Shown here in pieces: positions 18,233 through 26,294 of a stretch of DNA of 64,000 nt; the first letter of the stretch is position 1; every line of letters begins with the position of its first letter. Made by a program: the position numbers and the translations under genes. The notes beneath the pieces are model-generated. The model was not told the DNA's origin and ran no database searches. It saw only the letters and a list, made by a program, of their open reading frames with translations. Source of the stretch: PFJX01 sp044227325 (lineage in GTDB: Bacteria; Pseudomonadota; Gammaproteobacteria; Burkholderiales; Thiobacillaceae); the NCBI GenBank assembly GCA_044227325.1, contig JBGAFI010000006.1:1-64000 (forward strand). The letters run 5' to 3'.

Positions 18233-18721
18233 TCAGTCCGCCGGCGGCGTCGGCGGCGCGTCGCCATAGACCTGGACCAGCAGCTTGCGCAGGGCGTCGT
18301 GGCGGTCATGCAGATCCTTCGCCAACTGGCTGGCGACGACGAACTGGAAGCGGCAGCCGATGTCCGAATCCGGCTGGTAAAGCAGCAGGTAGGCGGAGAA
18401 CGGCATGCTCGCCACGGTGACCGGGCCGTCCGCCTGGCAGGTCGCGTCCGCGGGCTTGCCTTCCGAGATGGAGGGGATGCCGAAGAACTCGCCGGACTCG
18501 ATGGTCTTCAGGGTGTAGTAGCGCCCGCCGGTGCCGTAGTGTCCCACCTTGATCCTGCCGTCCAGCAGCAGGAACAGATCCTTGTTGAGCTTGTCCTGGT
18601 AGATGAAGACGTGGTGGTTGGGGTACTCGTCCACGCGCATCGCGGCGGCCACATGGTCCACATCGGAATCCGACAGGTATTGGAAGCTGGGCAGTGATCG
18701 CAGGAAGTTACGCAGCAGCAT
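18233..18721 (-). CDS. Cyclic-nucleotide-binding-fold protein 2
   Basis: Protein of 162 aa with a single cNMP-binding beta-roll: LSDSDVDHVAAAMRVDEYPN, then FLLLDGRIKVGHYGTGG and a loop GEFFGIPSISEGKPADATC in place of the canonical phosphate-binding cassette. No DNA-binding helix-turn-helix is visible, so it is more likely a sensor partner than a CRP-type regulator. Its ATG overlaps the stop of the preceding paralogue (TGATG), so the two are co-translated. An open frame extends further upstream but through the neighbour. Confidence 0.72.
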   Translation of the reverse strand: MLLRNFLRSLPSFQYLSDSDVDHVAAAMRVDEYPNHHVFIYQDKLNKDLFLLLDGRIKVGHYGTGGRYYTLKTIESGEFFGIPSISEGKPADATCQADGPVTVASMPFSAYLLLYQPDSDIGCRFQFVVASQLAKDLHDRHDALRKLLVQVYGDAPPTPPAD

Positions 18722-19275
18722 CAGTGCACTCCCAGCAAGGATTTGATGAATTCGACGACGCCGTGGGGATGCTGGCCCAGTTCCGACCATGGGATCGAAA
18801 GCTCGCCCATGATCAGCATCTGGCCGTGGGGATCGATGATGGGGTTGTTCGCCGCCGCGTGCAGGCGTCGCATCATCATCTGGATGAAGGCGTGGGTCAG
18901 GCGGCACACGGCGATGGAATCCTCCGCCATGAGCGCCTCGAAGTCCGCGAAGGTGAGGCGCGCCACGTCGGTCTCCTCGAGGGCGGTGACGCTGCTGGAG
19001 GCGCGCCGCACGCCGCTGAAGTAGCCCAATTCACCACACCAGTTGCCGGGCAGCAACTCGCCCAGGACGATGCTGTGTTCGCCCGCCTCCACCGCCAGGG
19101 ACAGGCGGCCGGAGAGCACCAAGTGGAAGGCGTCGATGGGCGCCTGATCCTGGACCAGCACGGTGCCGGCGGAGATGCCGTGGATGGTGATGCGATCCAG
19201 CAGGGGCTTGATATGCTCGACGCCAAGCTGGTCGGTGAGTTCGGGCAGGTGTTTGAAGAGGGCTTGTTCGATCAT
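18721..19275 (-). CDS. Cyclic-nucleotide-binding-fold protein 1
   Basis: Protein of 184 aa. Residues about 35-135 form a cNMP-binding domain (GTVLVQDQAPIDAFHLVLSG, then GNWCGELGYFSGVRRASSSV), whose GEL...RAS loop resembles a phosphate-binding cassette better than that of its neighbour. The C-terminal helices (CRLTHAFIQMMMRRLHAA) could make a dimer or signalling helix. No HTH is seen. It is first of a translationally coupled pair. Confidence 0.74.
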   Translation of the reverse strand: MIEQALFKHLPELTDQLGVEHIKPLLDRITIHGISAGTVLVQDQAPIDAFHLVLSGRLSLAVEAGEHSIVLGELLPGNWCGELGYFSGVRRASSSVTALEETDVARLTFADFEALMAEDSIAVCRLTHAFIQMMMRRLHAAANNPIIDPHGQMLIMGELSIPWSELGQHPHGVVEFIKSLLGVH

Positions 19276-19320
19276 GGCGATTCCGTTCCCTCGCAGTCTA
19301 GGACGCTTTTTCCGTTTTGC

Positions 19321-19605
19321 TCACAGTCCGGCCAGCCGGTCGATGGCGGCATTTAATTCCTCGCCGCCGCGGGTATCCACCCAGTTCGCGCCGTCCCATT
19401 TGTAGTGGAAACCGCCGCTCTTCGCCGCCACCCAGATTTCCTGGGCCGCCGCCTGTTTGTTGACGATGATCCGGGTGCTGTTTTCCAGATCGATTTCCAT
19501 GATGCCGCCCGCCGCGAATTCGAAGTCGATGTCGGCGGCCTCCAGGCGCGCCTCGATGGCTGTCAGGGCCGCGTCGGCCCGCTCGTGATACTCGCGTTCA
19601 TCCAT
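19321..19605 (-). CDS. cyaY: Frataxin-like iron-sulfur assembly protein CyaY
   Basis: Iron-binding modulator of the IscS cysteine desulfurase (94 aa). The acidic first helix (ADAALTAIEARLEAAD), GGIMEIDLENSTRIIVNKQ and the EIWVAAKSGGFHYKWDGANW sheet are characteristic. It is divergent from lptM-lysA, the common proteobacterial arrangement. Confidence 0.93.
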   Translation of the reverse strand: MDEREYHERADAALTAIEARLEAADIDFEFAAGGIMEIDLENSTRIIVNKQAAAQEIWVAAKSGGFHYKWDGANWVDTRGGEELNAAIDRLAGL

Positions 19606-19656
19606 GGTTTTCGGCTTTCCTCATGCTAGACTCCGAGCGGATTTTAAGGGTTTGCC

Positions 19657-19776
19657 ATGCGATTGATTGCTCTCTTTTTCGCTCTGTTTCTCCTGACCGG
19701 CTGCGGCAAGAAAGGCCCGTTGTATCTGCCCGACGAGCCGGCCCATCTCGTTTCCACCCAGCCCGCCCAGAAATGA
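19657..19776 (+). CDS. lptM: LPS translocon maturation lipoprotein LptM
   Basis: Tiny lipoprotein of 39 aa. MRLIALFFALFLLTGCGKKG has a signal peptide with lipobox LTGC, and GPLYLPDEP follows. This is the conserved YifL/LptM pattern GxCGxKGPLYLP. LptM helps the LptD-LptE complex form its disulfides. The stop overlaps the lysA start (ATGA at 19773), and the cyaY-lptM-lysA layout supports the call. Confidence 0.9.
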   Translation: MRLIALFFALFLLTGCGKKGPLYLPDEPAHLVSTQPAQK

Positions 19777-21029
19777 ACGTCCTCTCCCGTCGGCGCGGCG
19801 CGCTCCATGTGGAGGACGTGCCGCTCGAAGCCATCGCCGCCGAGTTCGGCACGCCCTGCTACGTCTATTCCCATGCCGCGCTGGAAGCGGCCTACCACGC
19901 CTACGACCAGGCGCTCGCGGGCCACGCGCATCTGATCTGCTACGCGGTCAAGGCGAATCCCAGTCTCGCCATCCTCAATCTGTTCGCGCGCCTGGGCGCC
20001 GGTTTCGACATCGTTTCCGGCGGCGAACTCGCGCGCGTGCTCGCGGCGGGCGGCGATCCGGCGAAGGTGGTGTTCTCCGGCGTCGGCAAGCGCGGCGAGG
20101 AGATGCGCGAGGCGCTGCGGGCCGGCATCCACTGCTTCAACGTGGAATCGGAAAGCGAGCTGGCGCGGCTGAATGGCGTCGCCGGATCGATGGGCGTCGT
20201 CGCGCCGGTCAGCCTGCGCGTGAACCCCAACGTGGACGCGAAGACCCATCCCTACATCTCCACCGGACTCAAGGAAAACAAGTTCGGCATCGCCCACGAT
20301 CTGGCCTTGCGCGTGTATCGCGAGGCCGCCGCCATGGCGCATCTGAAGGTGGTGGGCATCGACTGCCACATCGGTTCCCAGCTCACCGAGGCCGCGCCTT
20401 TCGCCGAGGCGCTGGAGCGGGTGCTGGAGCTGGTGGAGGCGCTGGAAGCGGCGGGCATCCGGCTCGAACACATCGACATCGGCGGCGGTGTCGGCATCCG
20501 CTATCGCGACGAGGAGCCGCCCGCGCTGGGCGACTACGCGAACATCCTCACCAGCCGTCTTGCCGGCCGCCATGAGACGCTCATCGTCGAGCCGGGCCGC
20601 TCACTGGTGGGCAACGCGGGCTGGCTGCTGACGCGCGTCGAGTATCTCAAGCACGGCGAGGCGAAGGATTTCGCCATCGTCGACGCGGCGATGAACGATC
20701 TCATGCGGCCGGCCTTGTACGACGCGTGGCACGACATCCTGCCGGTCACCTTGCGCGAAGACGAAACGGGCGCCGCATCGCGCACCTACTCCATCGTCGG
20801 CCCGGTCTGTGAAAGCGGCGACTTCCTGGGCCACGACAGGCCGCTGATACTGGGCGAAGGCGACCTTCTCGCGGTGTGTTCCAGCGGCGCGTATGGCATG
20901 AGCATGAGCTCGAATTACAACACGCGCCCACGTGCGTCCGAGGTCATGGTGAACGGCGCGAAGGCCAGTGAAATCAGGGCAAGAGAGCGCATCGAGTCCT
21001 TGTACTCGCTGGAACGATTGGCGTCCTGA
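19773..21029 (+). CDS. lysA: Diaminopimelate decarboxylase
   Basis: PLP enzyme for the last step of lysine synthesis (418 aa). The PLP Lys is in CYAVKANPSLAIL, with HIGSQLTEAAPF, IDIGGGVGIRYRDEEPP, EPGRSLVGNAG and the substrate region GPVCESGDFLG. Translation overlaps lptM. Confidence 0.96.
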   Translation: MNVLSRRRGALHVEDVPLEAIAAEFGTPCYVYSHAALEAAYHAYDQALAGHAHLICYAVKANPSLAILNLFARLGAGFDIVSGGELARVLAAGGDPAKVVFSGVGKRGEEMREALRAGIHCFNVESESELARLNGVAGSMGVVAPVSLRVNPNVDAKTHPYISTGLKENKFGIAHDLALRVYREAAAMAHLKVVGIDCHIGSQLTEAAPFAEALERVLELVEALEAAGIRLEHIDIGGGVGIRYRDEEPPALGDYANILTSRLAGRHETLIVEPGRSLVGNAGWLLTRVEYLKHGEAKDFAIVDAAMNDLMRPALYDAWHDILPVTLREDETGAASRTYSIVGPVCESGDFLGHDRPLILGEGDLLAVCSSGAYGMSMSSNYNTRPRASEVMVNGAKASEIRARERIESLYSLERLAS

Positions 21030-21072
21030 CGGCGTTTGCGCAACAAAATATCGCTGGAACCCGCATAGACAC

Positions 21073-21103
21073 TTGCTGTACGCGCTTTTTTTTGTTCTAC
21101 AAT
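21073..21103 (+). promoter_or_regulatory. Likely sigma-70 promoter of the H1-like gene
   Basis: TACAAT at 21098-21103 is a good -10. TTGCTG at 21073-21078 is the best -35, with a long 19-base spacer containing a T8 tract. Confidence 0.4.
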
Positions 21104-21188
21104 CAGGCCACGCCTCATGAGTGCGTGGAAATGCTTGAGGCATAAGGCTTTCCGGCCGATTACCCCTTCATCACCAGAGGAGTCTGAT

Positions 21189-21725
21189 ATGCCCGCTGCA
21201 AAAACTGCAAAAAGCCCTGCCAAATCCACCGCTAAAAAAGCCGCAGCACCTGCAGCCGCGGCAGCAACTCCTGCTCCAGTAAAGAAAGCCGCCGCGCCCA
21301 AGGCCGCTGCTCCCGCGAAGAAGGCTGCCGCACCCAAGGCCGCTGCTCCCGCGAAGAAGGCCGCCGCACCCAAGGCCGCTGCTCCCGCGAAGAAGGCCGC
21401 CGCACCCAAGGCCGCTGCTCCCGCGAAGAAAGCCGCCGCACCCAAGGCCGCTGCTCCCGCGAAGAAAGCCGCCGCACCCAAGGCCGCTGCTCCCGCGAAG
21501 AAAGCCGCCGCACCCAAGGCCGCTGCTCCCGCGAAGAAGGCTGCCGCACCCAAGGCCGCTGCTCCCGCGAAGAAAGCCGCCGCACCCAAGGCCGCTGCTC
21601 CCGCGAAGAAAGCCGCCGCGCCCAAGGCCGCTGCTCCCGCGAAGAAAGCTGCCGCGCCCGCGAAGAAGGCCGCCGCGCCTAAGGCCGCCGCTCCCGCGAA
21701 GAAGGCTGCCGCCAAGAAATCCTGA
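21189..21725 (+). CDS. Histone H1-like / AlgP-type Ala-Lys-Pro repeat protein
   Basis: Protein of 178 aa, nearly all A, K and P, with no globular domain. After a short N-terminal part (MPAAKTAKSPAKSTAKK) comes a 12-residue unit KAAAPKAAAPAK repeated ten times in tandem, then a partial unit, one more unit and KAAAKKS. Proteins of this kind bind DNA like the H1 C-terminal tail and are common in betaproteobacteria. The start at 21189 has an AGAGGAG ribosome site; an upstream in-frame ATG at 21117 lies in the leader. The copy number is expected to vary between strains. Confidence 0.85.
   Translation: MPAAKTAKSPAKSTAKKAAAPAAAAATPAPVKKAAAPKAAAPAKKAAAPKAAAPAKKAAAPKAAAPAKKAAAPKAAAPAKKAAAPKAAAPAKKAAAPKAAAPAKKAAAPKAAAPAKKAAAPKAAAPAKKAAAPKAAAPAKKAAAPKAAAPAKKAAAPAKKAAAPKAAAPAKKAAAKKS
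21297..21657 (+). repeat. 36-bp tandem repeat, ten copies
   Basis: The unit GCCGCTGCTCCCGCGAAG plus the next 18 bases recurs every 36 bases from about 21303 to 21645, with only scattered silent changes (GCC/GCT, AAA/AAG). It encodes KAAAPKAAAPAK. The near identity at DNA level indicates recent expansion. Confidence 0.92.
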
Positions 21726-21745
21726 ACTGGATTTTCCAGTTTCCA

Positions 21746-21771
21746 AAGGCGGGCTTGTCCCGCCTTTTTTC
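21746..21771 (+). terminator. Rho-independent terminator after the H1-like gene
   Basis: AAAGGCGGG-CTTGT-CCCGCCTTTTTT. The A tract on the other side may also serve the converging msrQ transcript. Confidence 0.9.
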
Positions 21772-22381
21772 ATGCCCGGGCCGGGGCCGGCATGCGCACT
21801 CGCCACCACACGCGGAAGCCCAGCAAGACAGCCAGGACGAAGGCATAGAGAGTGGGTTGGGCGATGTCCTGTTTCACCAGCCAGAAGTAATGCAGGACCG
21901 CGCAAACGGCGGCTGGATAGATCAGCCGGTGCAGGCGTTGCCAATTGCGTTTGAGGCGGCGCATGGCCGAGTTGGTGGAGGTCAGCGCGAGGGGGAGAAG
22001 CAACAGGAAAGTGGCCATGCCGATGGTGATGAAGGGCCGCTTGAGGATGTCCTTGAAGATGGCGCTCCAGTCGAAGAACTGATCCAGCCAGAGATAGCTC
22101 GTCAGATGCAGCAGCGCGTAGAAGAAAGCGGTCAGGCCCAGCATGCGGCGCACGCGCAGCAACTCGTTCCAGCCGGCGAGTTTGCGCAGGGGGGTGACGC
22201 TCAGGGTGATGAGCAGAAAACTCAAGGCCCAGGTGCCCAGGGAACGGGTGATGAATTCGATGGGGTTCACCCCCAGTCCGCCGCTGAACCCCAACCAGAT
22301 CAGACGCGCCGCGGGATACAGGCAGAACGCCAGCGCCGCGGGTTTCAGCCAGCGCGTATTGAGTGAGCTGGTCGCGACCAT
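21770..22381 (-). CDS. msrQ: MsrQ, haem membrane subunit of the periplasmic Met-sulfoxide reductase
   Basis: Inner-membrane haem protein (203 aa) passing electrons from the respiratory chain to MsrP. It has about six hydrophobic helices. FYALLHLTSYLWLDQFFDW and QRLHRLIYPAAVCAVLHYFW carry the haem-ligand His residues of the ferric-reductase-like domain. The ATG at 22381 overlaps the msrP stop (TGATG). Confidence 0.92.
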   Translation of the reverse strand: MVATSSLNTRWLKPAALAFCLYPAARLIWLGFSGGLGVNPIEFITRSLGTWALSFLLITLSVTPLRKLAGWNELLRVRRMLGLTAFFYALLHLTSYLWLDQFFDWSAIFKDILKRPFITIGMATFLLLLPLALTSTNSAMRRLKRNWQRLHRLIYPAAVCAVLHYFWLVKQDIAQPTLYAFVLAVLLGFRVWWRVRMPAPARA

Positions 22382-23334
22382 CAGAAGTATGTCCGCAGAT
22401 CCATGCCGCGATAGAGCGAAGCCACCTGATCGCCATAGCCGTTGAACATGAGCGTCGGTTGCTTGAAGAACTCGCCGATGCGCCGTTCCTTGGCCTGGCT
22501 CCAGCGCGGGTGGTCGACACTGGGATTGACGTTTGCGTAGAAGCCGTATTCCCTTGGCGCGGCATTCATCCACGCGGTCATGGGCTGCTTCTCCACAAGT
22601 CGGATGCGGACGATGGATTTCGTGCTCTTGAAGCCGTATTTCCAGGGCACCGCCAGACGTATCGGCGCGCCGTTCTGGTTCGGCAGTTCGCGGCCGTAGA
22701 GGCCCACCACGAGCAGAGCCAGCGGATGCGTCGCCTCGTCGATGCGCAAGCCTTCCACATAGGGCCAGTTCAGCACCGAACGGCGTTGGCCGGGCATGCG
22801 TTTCGGATCGTGCAGCGTGGTGAATTCGACGTACTTCGCGTTGCCCGTCGGCTGTGCCTCCTTGAGCAAGTCGGCAAGGGGAAAACCGAGCCAGGGAATC
22901 ACCATGGACCAGCCTTCGACACAACGCAGCCGATAGATGCGTTCCTCGAGCGGAAAGGCCTTGGTGAGCGCATCGATGTCCCAGACGCGCGGCTTCAGGC
23001 AGGCGCCTTCCACGCTGACGGTCCAGGGGTGTGGTTGCAGGGTCTGGGCATATTTCGCCGGGTCGCTCTTGTCGGTGCCGAATTCATAGAAGTTGTTGTA
23101 GGTGGTGATCTCTTCCCAGGAGTTGGGCGTCAGGCCCTTCATGAGCGGGCTCTTCCGGAAGGCGGGCAAGGCCGCCCTGGCCTCGGGCATGACCAGCGCC
23201 GAGGAAAGGGCGCCGGCCAGAGCCAGCGCGCCGGCGTCGCGCATGAATTCACGGCGTTGCCGATAGATGGCCTCGGGTGTGATCTCGGAAGGGGGGATGT
23301 CGGAGGGGTGCAGGATTCGCATGGCTGTCTCCAT
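22381..23334 (-). CDS. msrP: MsrP, molybdopterin Met-sulfoxide reductase
   Basis: Periplasmic molybdoenzyme repairing oxidised Met in envelope proteins (317 aa). RQRREFMRDAGALALAGALS is a twin-arginine signal. The Mo-ligand Cys is in YRLRCVEGWSMVIPW. Other family hallmarks are TTYNNFYEFGTDKSDPAKYA, NGAPIRLAVPWKYGFKS and ANVNPSVDHPRWSQA. The start could be 23334 or the Met five codons in (23322). Confidence 0.95.
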   Translation of the reverse strand: METAMRILHPSDIPPSEITPEAIYRQRREFMRDAGALALAGALSSALVMPEARAALPAFRKSPLMKGLTPNSWEEITTYNNFYEFGTDKSDPAKYAQTLQPHPWTVSVEGACLKPRVWDIDALTKAFPLEERIYRLRCVEGWSMVIPWLGFPLADLLKEAQPTGNAKYVEFTTLHDPKRMPGQRRSVLNWPYVEGLRIDEATHPLALLVVGLYGRELPNQNGAPIRLAVPWKYGFKSTKSIVRIRLVEKQPMTAWMNAAPREYGFYANVNPSVDHPRWSQAKERRIGEFFKQPTLMFNGYGDQVASLYRGMDLRTYF

Positions 23335-23403
23335 TCGGGTGTATGGGGAGGACGGCTAGTCTGTTTGAAAAGTTCGTCTTTCGATCTTCACGTTTTCGTT
23401 AGA

Positions 23404-23441
23404 TTTGCCCCATTCGTTTGCCCCGTTCGTTGCCCCGCTCC
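23404..23441 (+). promoter_or_regulatory. Three tandem 13-bp repeats, possible enhancer
   Basis: The units begin at 23404, 23417 and 23430. They lie about 185-220 bases upstream of the sigma-54 site, the distance typical of bacterial enhancer-binding-protein sites. The role is inferred. Confidence 0.4.
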
Positions 23442-23625
23442 CCGCGCGCATGGCTGGCTGCAAAGGATGTGCGTATCCGCTTTCATGGCATGGATCGGAC
23501 GCTGTGACGAAAGTCCGACAGGTCTGTCGAGCCCATGCCGGCCATGCCGGTCTCCCCCATCATAAAAAATTCAAATCCCCCTGATTTAATGGGCGCTCAC
23601 GCAATATCGTGGCGTGCCCCGGCTG

Positions 23626-23641
23626 TGGCACGTTTCCTGCT
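23626..23641 (+). promoter_or_regulatory. Sigma-54 (RpoN) promoter
   Basis: TGGCACGTTTCCTGCT matches the TGGCACG-N4-TTGCW consensus at all but one base, with GG and GC exactly ten bases apart. It ends 39 bases before the ATG of the following ORF. Confidence 0.75.
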
Positions 23642-23680
23642 CACAGGTATGCGACAGGAAGTTAGCCTAGGGAGTAGGAA

Positions 23681-23974
23681 ATGAAGCAGATCGAGTCCAA
23701 CCAAGTGAAAGTTTCCCTGATTTCTGGTGACGACGGTTCCGACCGGGTCGCCCTCAATATCGCCGATGGTCTGGAAAACGTGATGGTCTTGACACCCGCC
23801 CAAGCCCGAGCGCTGGCCACCGATCTGATCACGGCGGTTAATCGCGCGGAAGTGAAAGCCAGTTTGAAAACCAGCCCGAATTTGTGGCGTCGGTCCGGCA
23901 ACAATCAACCCCGTCCGGTGGAGGCTCCTGTCTATCAGGGGGAGCCCCAAGCCCGCCTGGTCACGGCGAGGTAA
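23681..23974 (+). CDS. Small hypothetical protein under sigma-54 control
   Basis: Protein of 97 aa that I do not recognise. The first two-thirds (KVSLISGDDGSDRVALNIAD, VMVLTPAQARALATDLITAV) look like a small alpha/beta fold; the last third (NQPRPVEAPVYQGEPQAR) is polar and probably disordered. No signal peptide or membrane segment. A GGAG ribosome site 7-8 bases before the ATG and the sigma-54 promoter support a real gene. It is followed by a terminator at 24034, so it is transcribed alone. Confidence 0.7.
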   Translation: MKQIESNQVKVSLISGDDGSDRVALNIADGLENVMVLTPAQARALATDLITAVNRAEVKASLKTSPNLWRRSGNNQPRPVEAPVYQGEPQARLVTAR

Positions 23975-24033
23975 TGCACCGGGCCAAGCCGGCCTGAAAG
24001 ATTCATCCCTCCTTGAGCGTGGTAACATGCCTC

Positions 24034-24061
24034 GGCCGACGTTAAGTCGGCCTTTTTTTTT
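24034..24061 (+). terminator. Rho-independent terminator
   Basis: GGCCGAC-GTTAA-GTCGGCC followed by nine T. It ends the 97-aa ORF transcript 28 bases before the thioredoxin ATG, so the latter's promoter must overlap it, or it acts as an attenuator. Confidence 0.9.
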
Positions 24062-24088
24062 GAACCTACCCAACAGCAGGGGATTCCC

Positions 24089-24463
24089 ATGGCAGTCCTG
24101 GAACTCAACGAGCAGAATTTCGAGGAGACCATCCTCAACAATGATTTCGTCGTCATCGACTTTTGGGCGCCCTGGTGTGGTCCTTGCAAAGGCTTCGCGC
24201 CGGTTTACGAGGCGGCGTCCGACAAGCACGAAGGTGTGACCTTCGCCAAGGTGAACACCGAGGAGCAGCAAGGATTGGCGGCGCACTTCCAGATCCGCTC
24301 CATTCCGACCCTGATGATCTTCCGCGAAAAAGTCATCATCTACTCACAGCCCGGCGCCATGCCCGCCAGCGGGTTCGATGATTTGATCGCGCGCGCCAAG
24401 GAAGTGGACATGGCCCAGGTCCATGCCGAAATCGCGGCGGAAGAGGCCAAGAACAAGGCCTGA
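24089..24463 (+). CDS. Thioredoxin family protein
   Basis: Cytoplasmic thioredoxin fold, 124 aa. The redox motif is WCGPC at residues 29-33 within VVIDFWAPWCGPCKGFAPVY. The cis-Pro loop is IRSIPTLMIFRE. It is longer than TrxA (about 108 aa) because of a charged C-terminal helix (DMAQVHAEIAAEEAKNKA), a form seen in several proteobacterial secondary thioredoxins. The partner is unknown. Confidence 0.9.
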   Translation: MAVLELNEQNFEETILNNDFVVIDFWAPWCGPCKGFAPVYEAASDKHEGVTFAKVNTEEQQGLAAHFQIRSIPTLMIFREKVIIYSQPGAMPASGFDDLIARAKEVDMAQVHAEIAAEEAKNKA

Positions 24464-24471
24464 TCGTTCCG

Positions 24472-25539
24472 TTAGGCCATCCGCTCCAGGATTTGGCGAG
24501 CGGCGACGTCCGCTCCGTCGGCTATGGGCTTCGGCCGGGCCGGCATGGCCCAAAGGCGATCGAGGCGGTCTTTGACGTGCCCCGCAGCGAACTCCGCTTC
24601 GGTCATCGCCAGCGCGTTGCCGTTTCGCTTCAGCCAGTCAGCCAGGAAGGGCGTTTCCGGCCAATCCGGCCGGTCGATATAGAGCAGCGGGATGCCGTGC
24701 ACGACGGCCTCGACGAAGCTGCCATAGCCCACCTTGGTGAGCAGGGCGTCGCAGGACGCCAACATGTCCAGGAAGGGACGGCCGCCCAGCGTCTTGAAGC
24801 TTGCGATGTCGGAGCGGGCGCCGCTTTCCCAATTGTCGGGGACCAGCCAGGTCACGCCTGAAATGACCGGCAGGGCGCCGCGATAACCGATACCGCCGAA
24901 GCCGACCAGAACCAGGCGGATGTCCTTGCCGAGGTTCAGCGCTTGCGCCATCTCCTCGCGCCGCTCCGTGCCCCGCGCGGAGACTGGCGCGATCTCCACA
25001 CGGTTTTCCAGCCAGGGCATGGGCATGGCCGGAATAGGCCGCAGGAAGGCGCGACTTTGCCGATAGGCGCGCGCGATCTGCTCTAGCACTTGGTCCATGC
25101 CGGTAAGCTTGGCGAGATAGGCGCCGGCGATGTCACGCCAGTTGAGGGAACACAGGGCAACGCCGGGAATGCCGGCTTGCTCCGCGGCCGCCAGCGGCAG
25201 GTAGGCCACATCGGCGAACACGCCATGGAATCCCTGGTCTTGCAGCCACCGTGCTTCCCGCTCCACGCGCTGGTCCCAGTCCCGATGAAAGTCCAGATAG
25301 GCGGCGTGGCTCGCCGCCAGATCGACGCTGAGCGCGTCGATCATGGCCAGTCCCACGTCGGCGGCTTCCGCGCGATGCCGGAACAGGAAGGGGATGCGAG
25401 CCGCCAGGGCGGCGTGGCTCAGGCCGGACCAGACGGTCAGGTCCAGGTCCGGCTGGATCGATTTCAAGCGGTTGAGCACCGGCGCGGCCTGGGCCAGATG
25501 GCCGAGGCCGTGGTGGCTCACGGCGGCCAGCAGTTTCAT
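24472..25539 (-). CDS. Glycosyltransferase-like protein (GT-B fold)
   Basis: Protein of 355 aa resembling MurG/MGT-type GT-B enzymes: SHHGLGHLAQAAPVLNRL is the N-terminal glycine-rich donor loop. The C-terminal half has ILVLVGFGGIGYRGALP-like sequence and a DALLTKVGYGSFVEAVVHGIP segment that matches the nucleotide-sugar site of such enzymes. The acceptor is unknown. The start is set at 25539, which overlaps the hda stop by four bases; a longer open frame reads into hda and is rejected. Confidence 0.78.
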   Translation of the reverse strand: MKLLAAVSHHGLGHLAQAAPVLNRLKSIQPDLDLTVWSGLSHAALAARIPFLFRHRAEAADVGLAMIDALSVDLAASHAAYLDFHRDWDQRVEREARWLQDQGFHGVFADVAYLPLAAAEQAGIPGVALCSLNWRDIAGAYLAKLTGMDQVLEQIARAYRQSRAFLRPIPAMPMPWLENRVEIAPVSARGTERREEMAQALNLGKDIRLVLVGFGGIGYRGALPVISGVTWLVPDNWESGARSDIASFKTLGGRPFLDMLASCDALLTKVGYGSFVEAVVHGIPLLYIDRPDWPETPFLADWLKRNGNALAMTEAEFAAGHVKDRLDRLWAMPARPKPIADGADVAARQILERMA

Positions 25540-26180
25540 GACCAGGGCCGCTGAAGCAGTTCCTTGAGCAGGGGGATCGAGACCGGACGCTTGCGGCTCA
25601 GGGAATGGGTATCGAGGGCATCCACCATCGCCAGCAGGTTGGGCAGGTCGCGCCGGCTGTGCGTGAGCAGATAGCGGACGACCTCCTCGCCCAGGCGCAG
25701 GCCCCGGGCTTCGGCCCGGATATTGATGGCGGCGACCTTGTCCGCGTCGCTCAGGGGGTTCAGGCGGAACACCAGGCCCTGGGCCAGGCGGGTGGCCAGA
25801 TCGGCGCGCAGGGCCAGTTGGGCGGGCGGCGCGGAGCCACAGGCCAGCACCTTGCCGGTGCCTTCCCGGGCGGCGTTGACGAGGTTGAACAGGCGTACCT
25901 GGTCCTCCGCGTCGAGGCGATCCGCGTCGTCCACGGCCAGCCAGGGGACGGGCGGTTCCGGCAGGGGAGTCGAGACATGGGCGTGGGTCAGGGCGGACCA
26001 GGCCGCGAGAAGATGGCTCTTGCCGGTGCCCGCCTCGCCCCAGAGATAGACGACAGGTTCGGGTTGCAAGCCGGCCGCGTGTTCGCGCAAGACCGCCAGC
26101 GGCTCGGCGTTGGAGCCGGGCAGGTAGTTGTCGAAATCGGGGAGGGCGTCGGGACGGAGGTCGAGAATCAATTGGCGCAT
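25536..26180 (-). CDS. hda: DnaA-homologue Hda, replication regulator
   Basis: AAA+ protein (214 aa) that, with the beta clamp, converts DnaA-ATP to DnaA-ADP. The N-terminus MRQLILDLRPDALPDFDNYL contains the QL-x-L-type clamp-binding peptide. Walker A is WGEAGTGKSHLL, Walker B WLAVDDADRL, and the sensor/arginine region LATRLAQGLVFRLNPL. It is divergent from nadA. Confidence 0.9.
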   Translation of the reverse strand: MRQLILDLRPDALPDFDNYLPGSNAEPLAVLREHAAGLQPEPVVYLWGEAGTGKSHLLAAWSALTHAHVSTPLPEPPVPWLAVDDADRLDAEDQVRLFNLVNAAREGTGKVLACGSAPPAQLALRADLATRLAQGLVFRLNPLSDADKVAAINIRAEARGLRLGEEVVRYLLTHSRRDLPNLLAMVDALDTHSLSRKRPVSIPLLKELLQRPWS

Positions 26181-26294
26181 GTCGGAAGTTTACCAGTCCA
26201 GGGCGCCCGGCCCGGGTGGGCGCTCCGACTTGACAAGGCCGATACCCCGCCACTACAAGTAACCCACTTTCCCGTCTGTTGCGCAGTCCTTGCC

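Larger units (their letters stand above)
23335..23680. other. Divergent regulatory gap msrP / 97-aa ORF
   Basis: No gene. It holds three tandem 12-13-bp direct repeats at 23404-23441 (TTTGCCCCATTCG, TTTGCCCCGTTCG, TTGCCCCGCTCC) and a sigma-54 promoter at 23626-23641. Nothing else was recognised. Confidence 0.6.
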
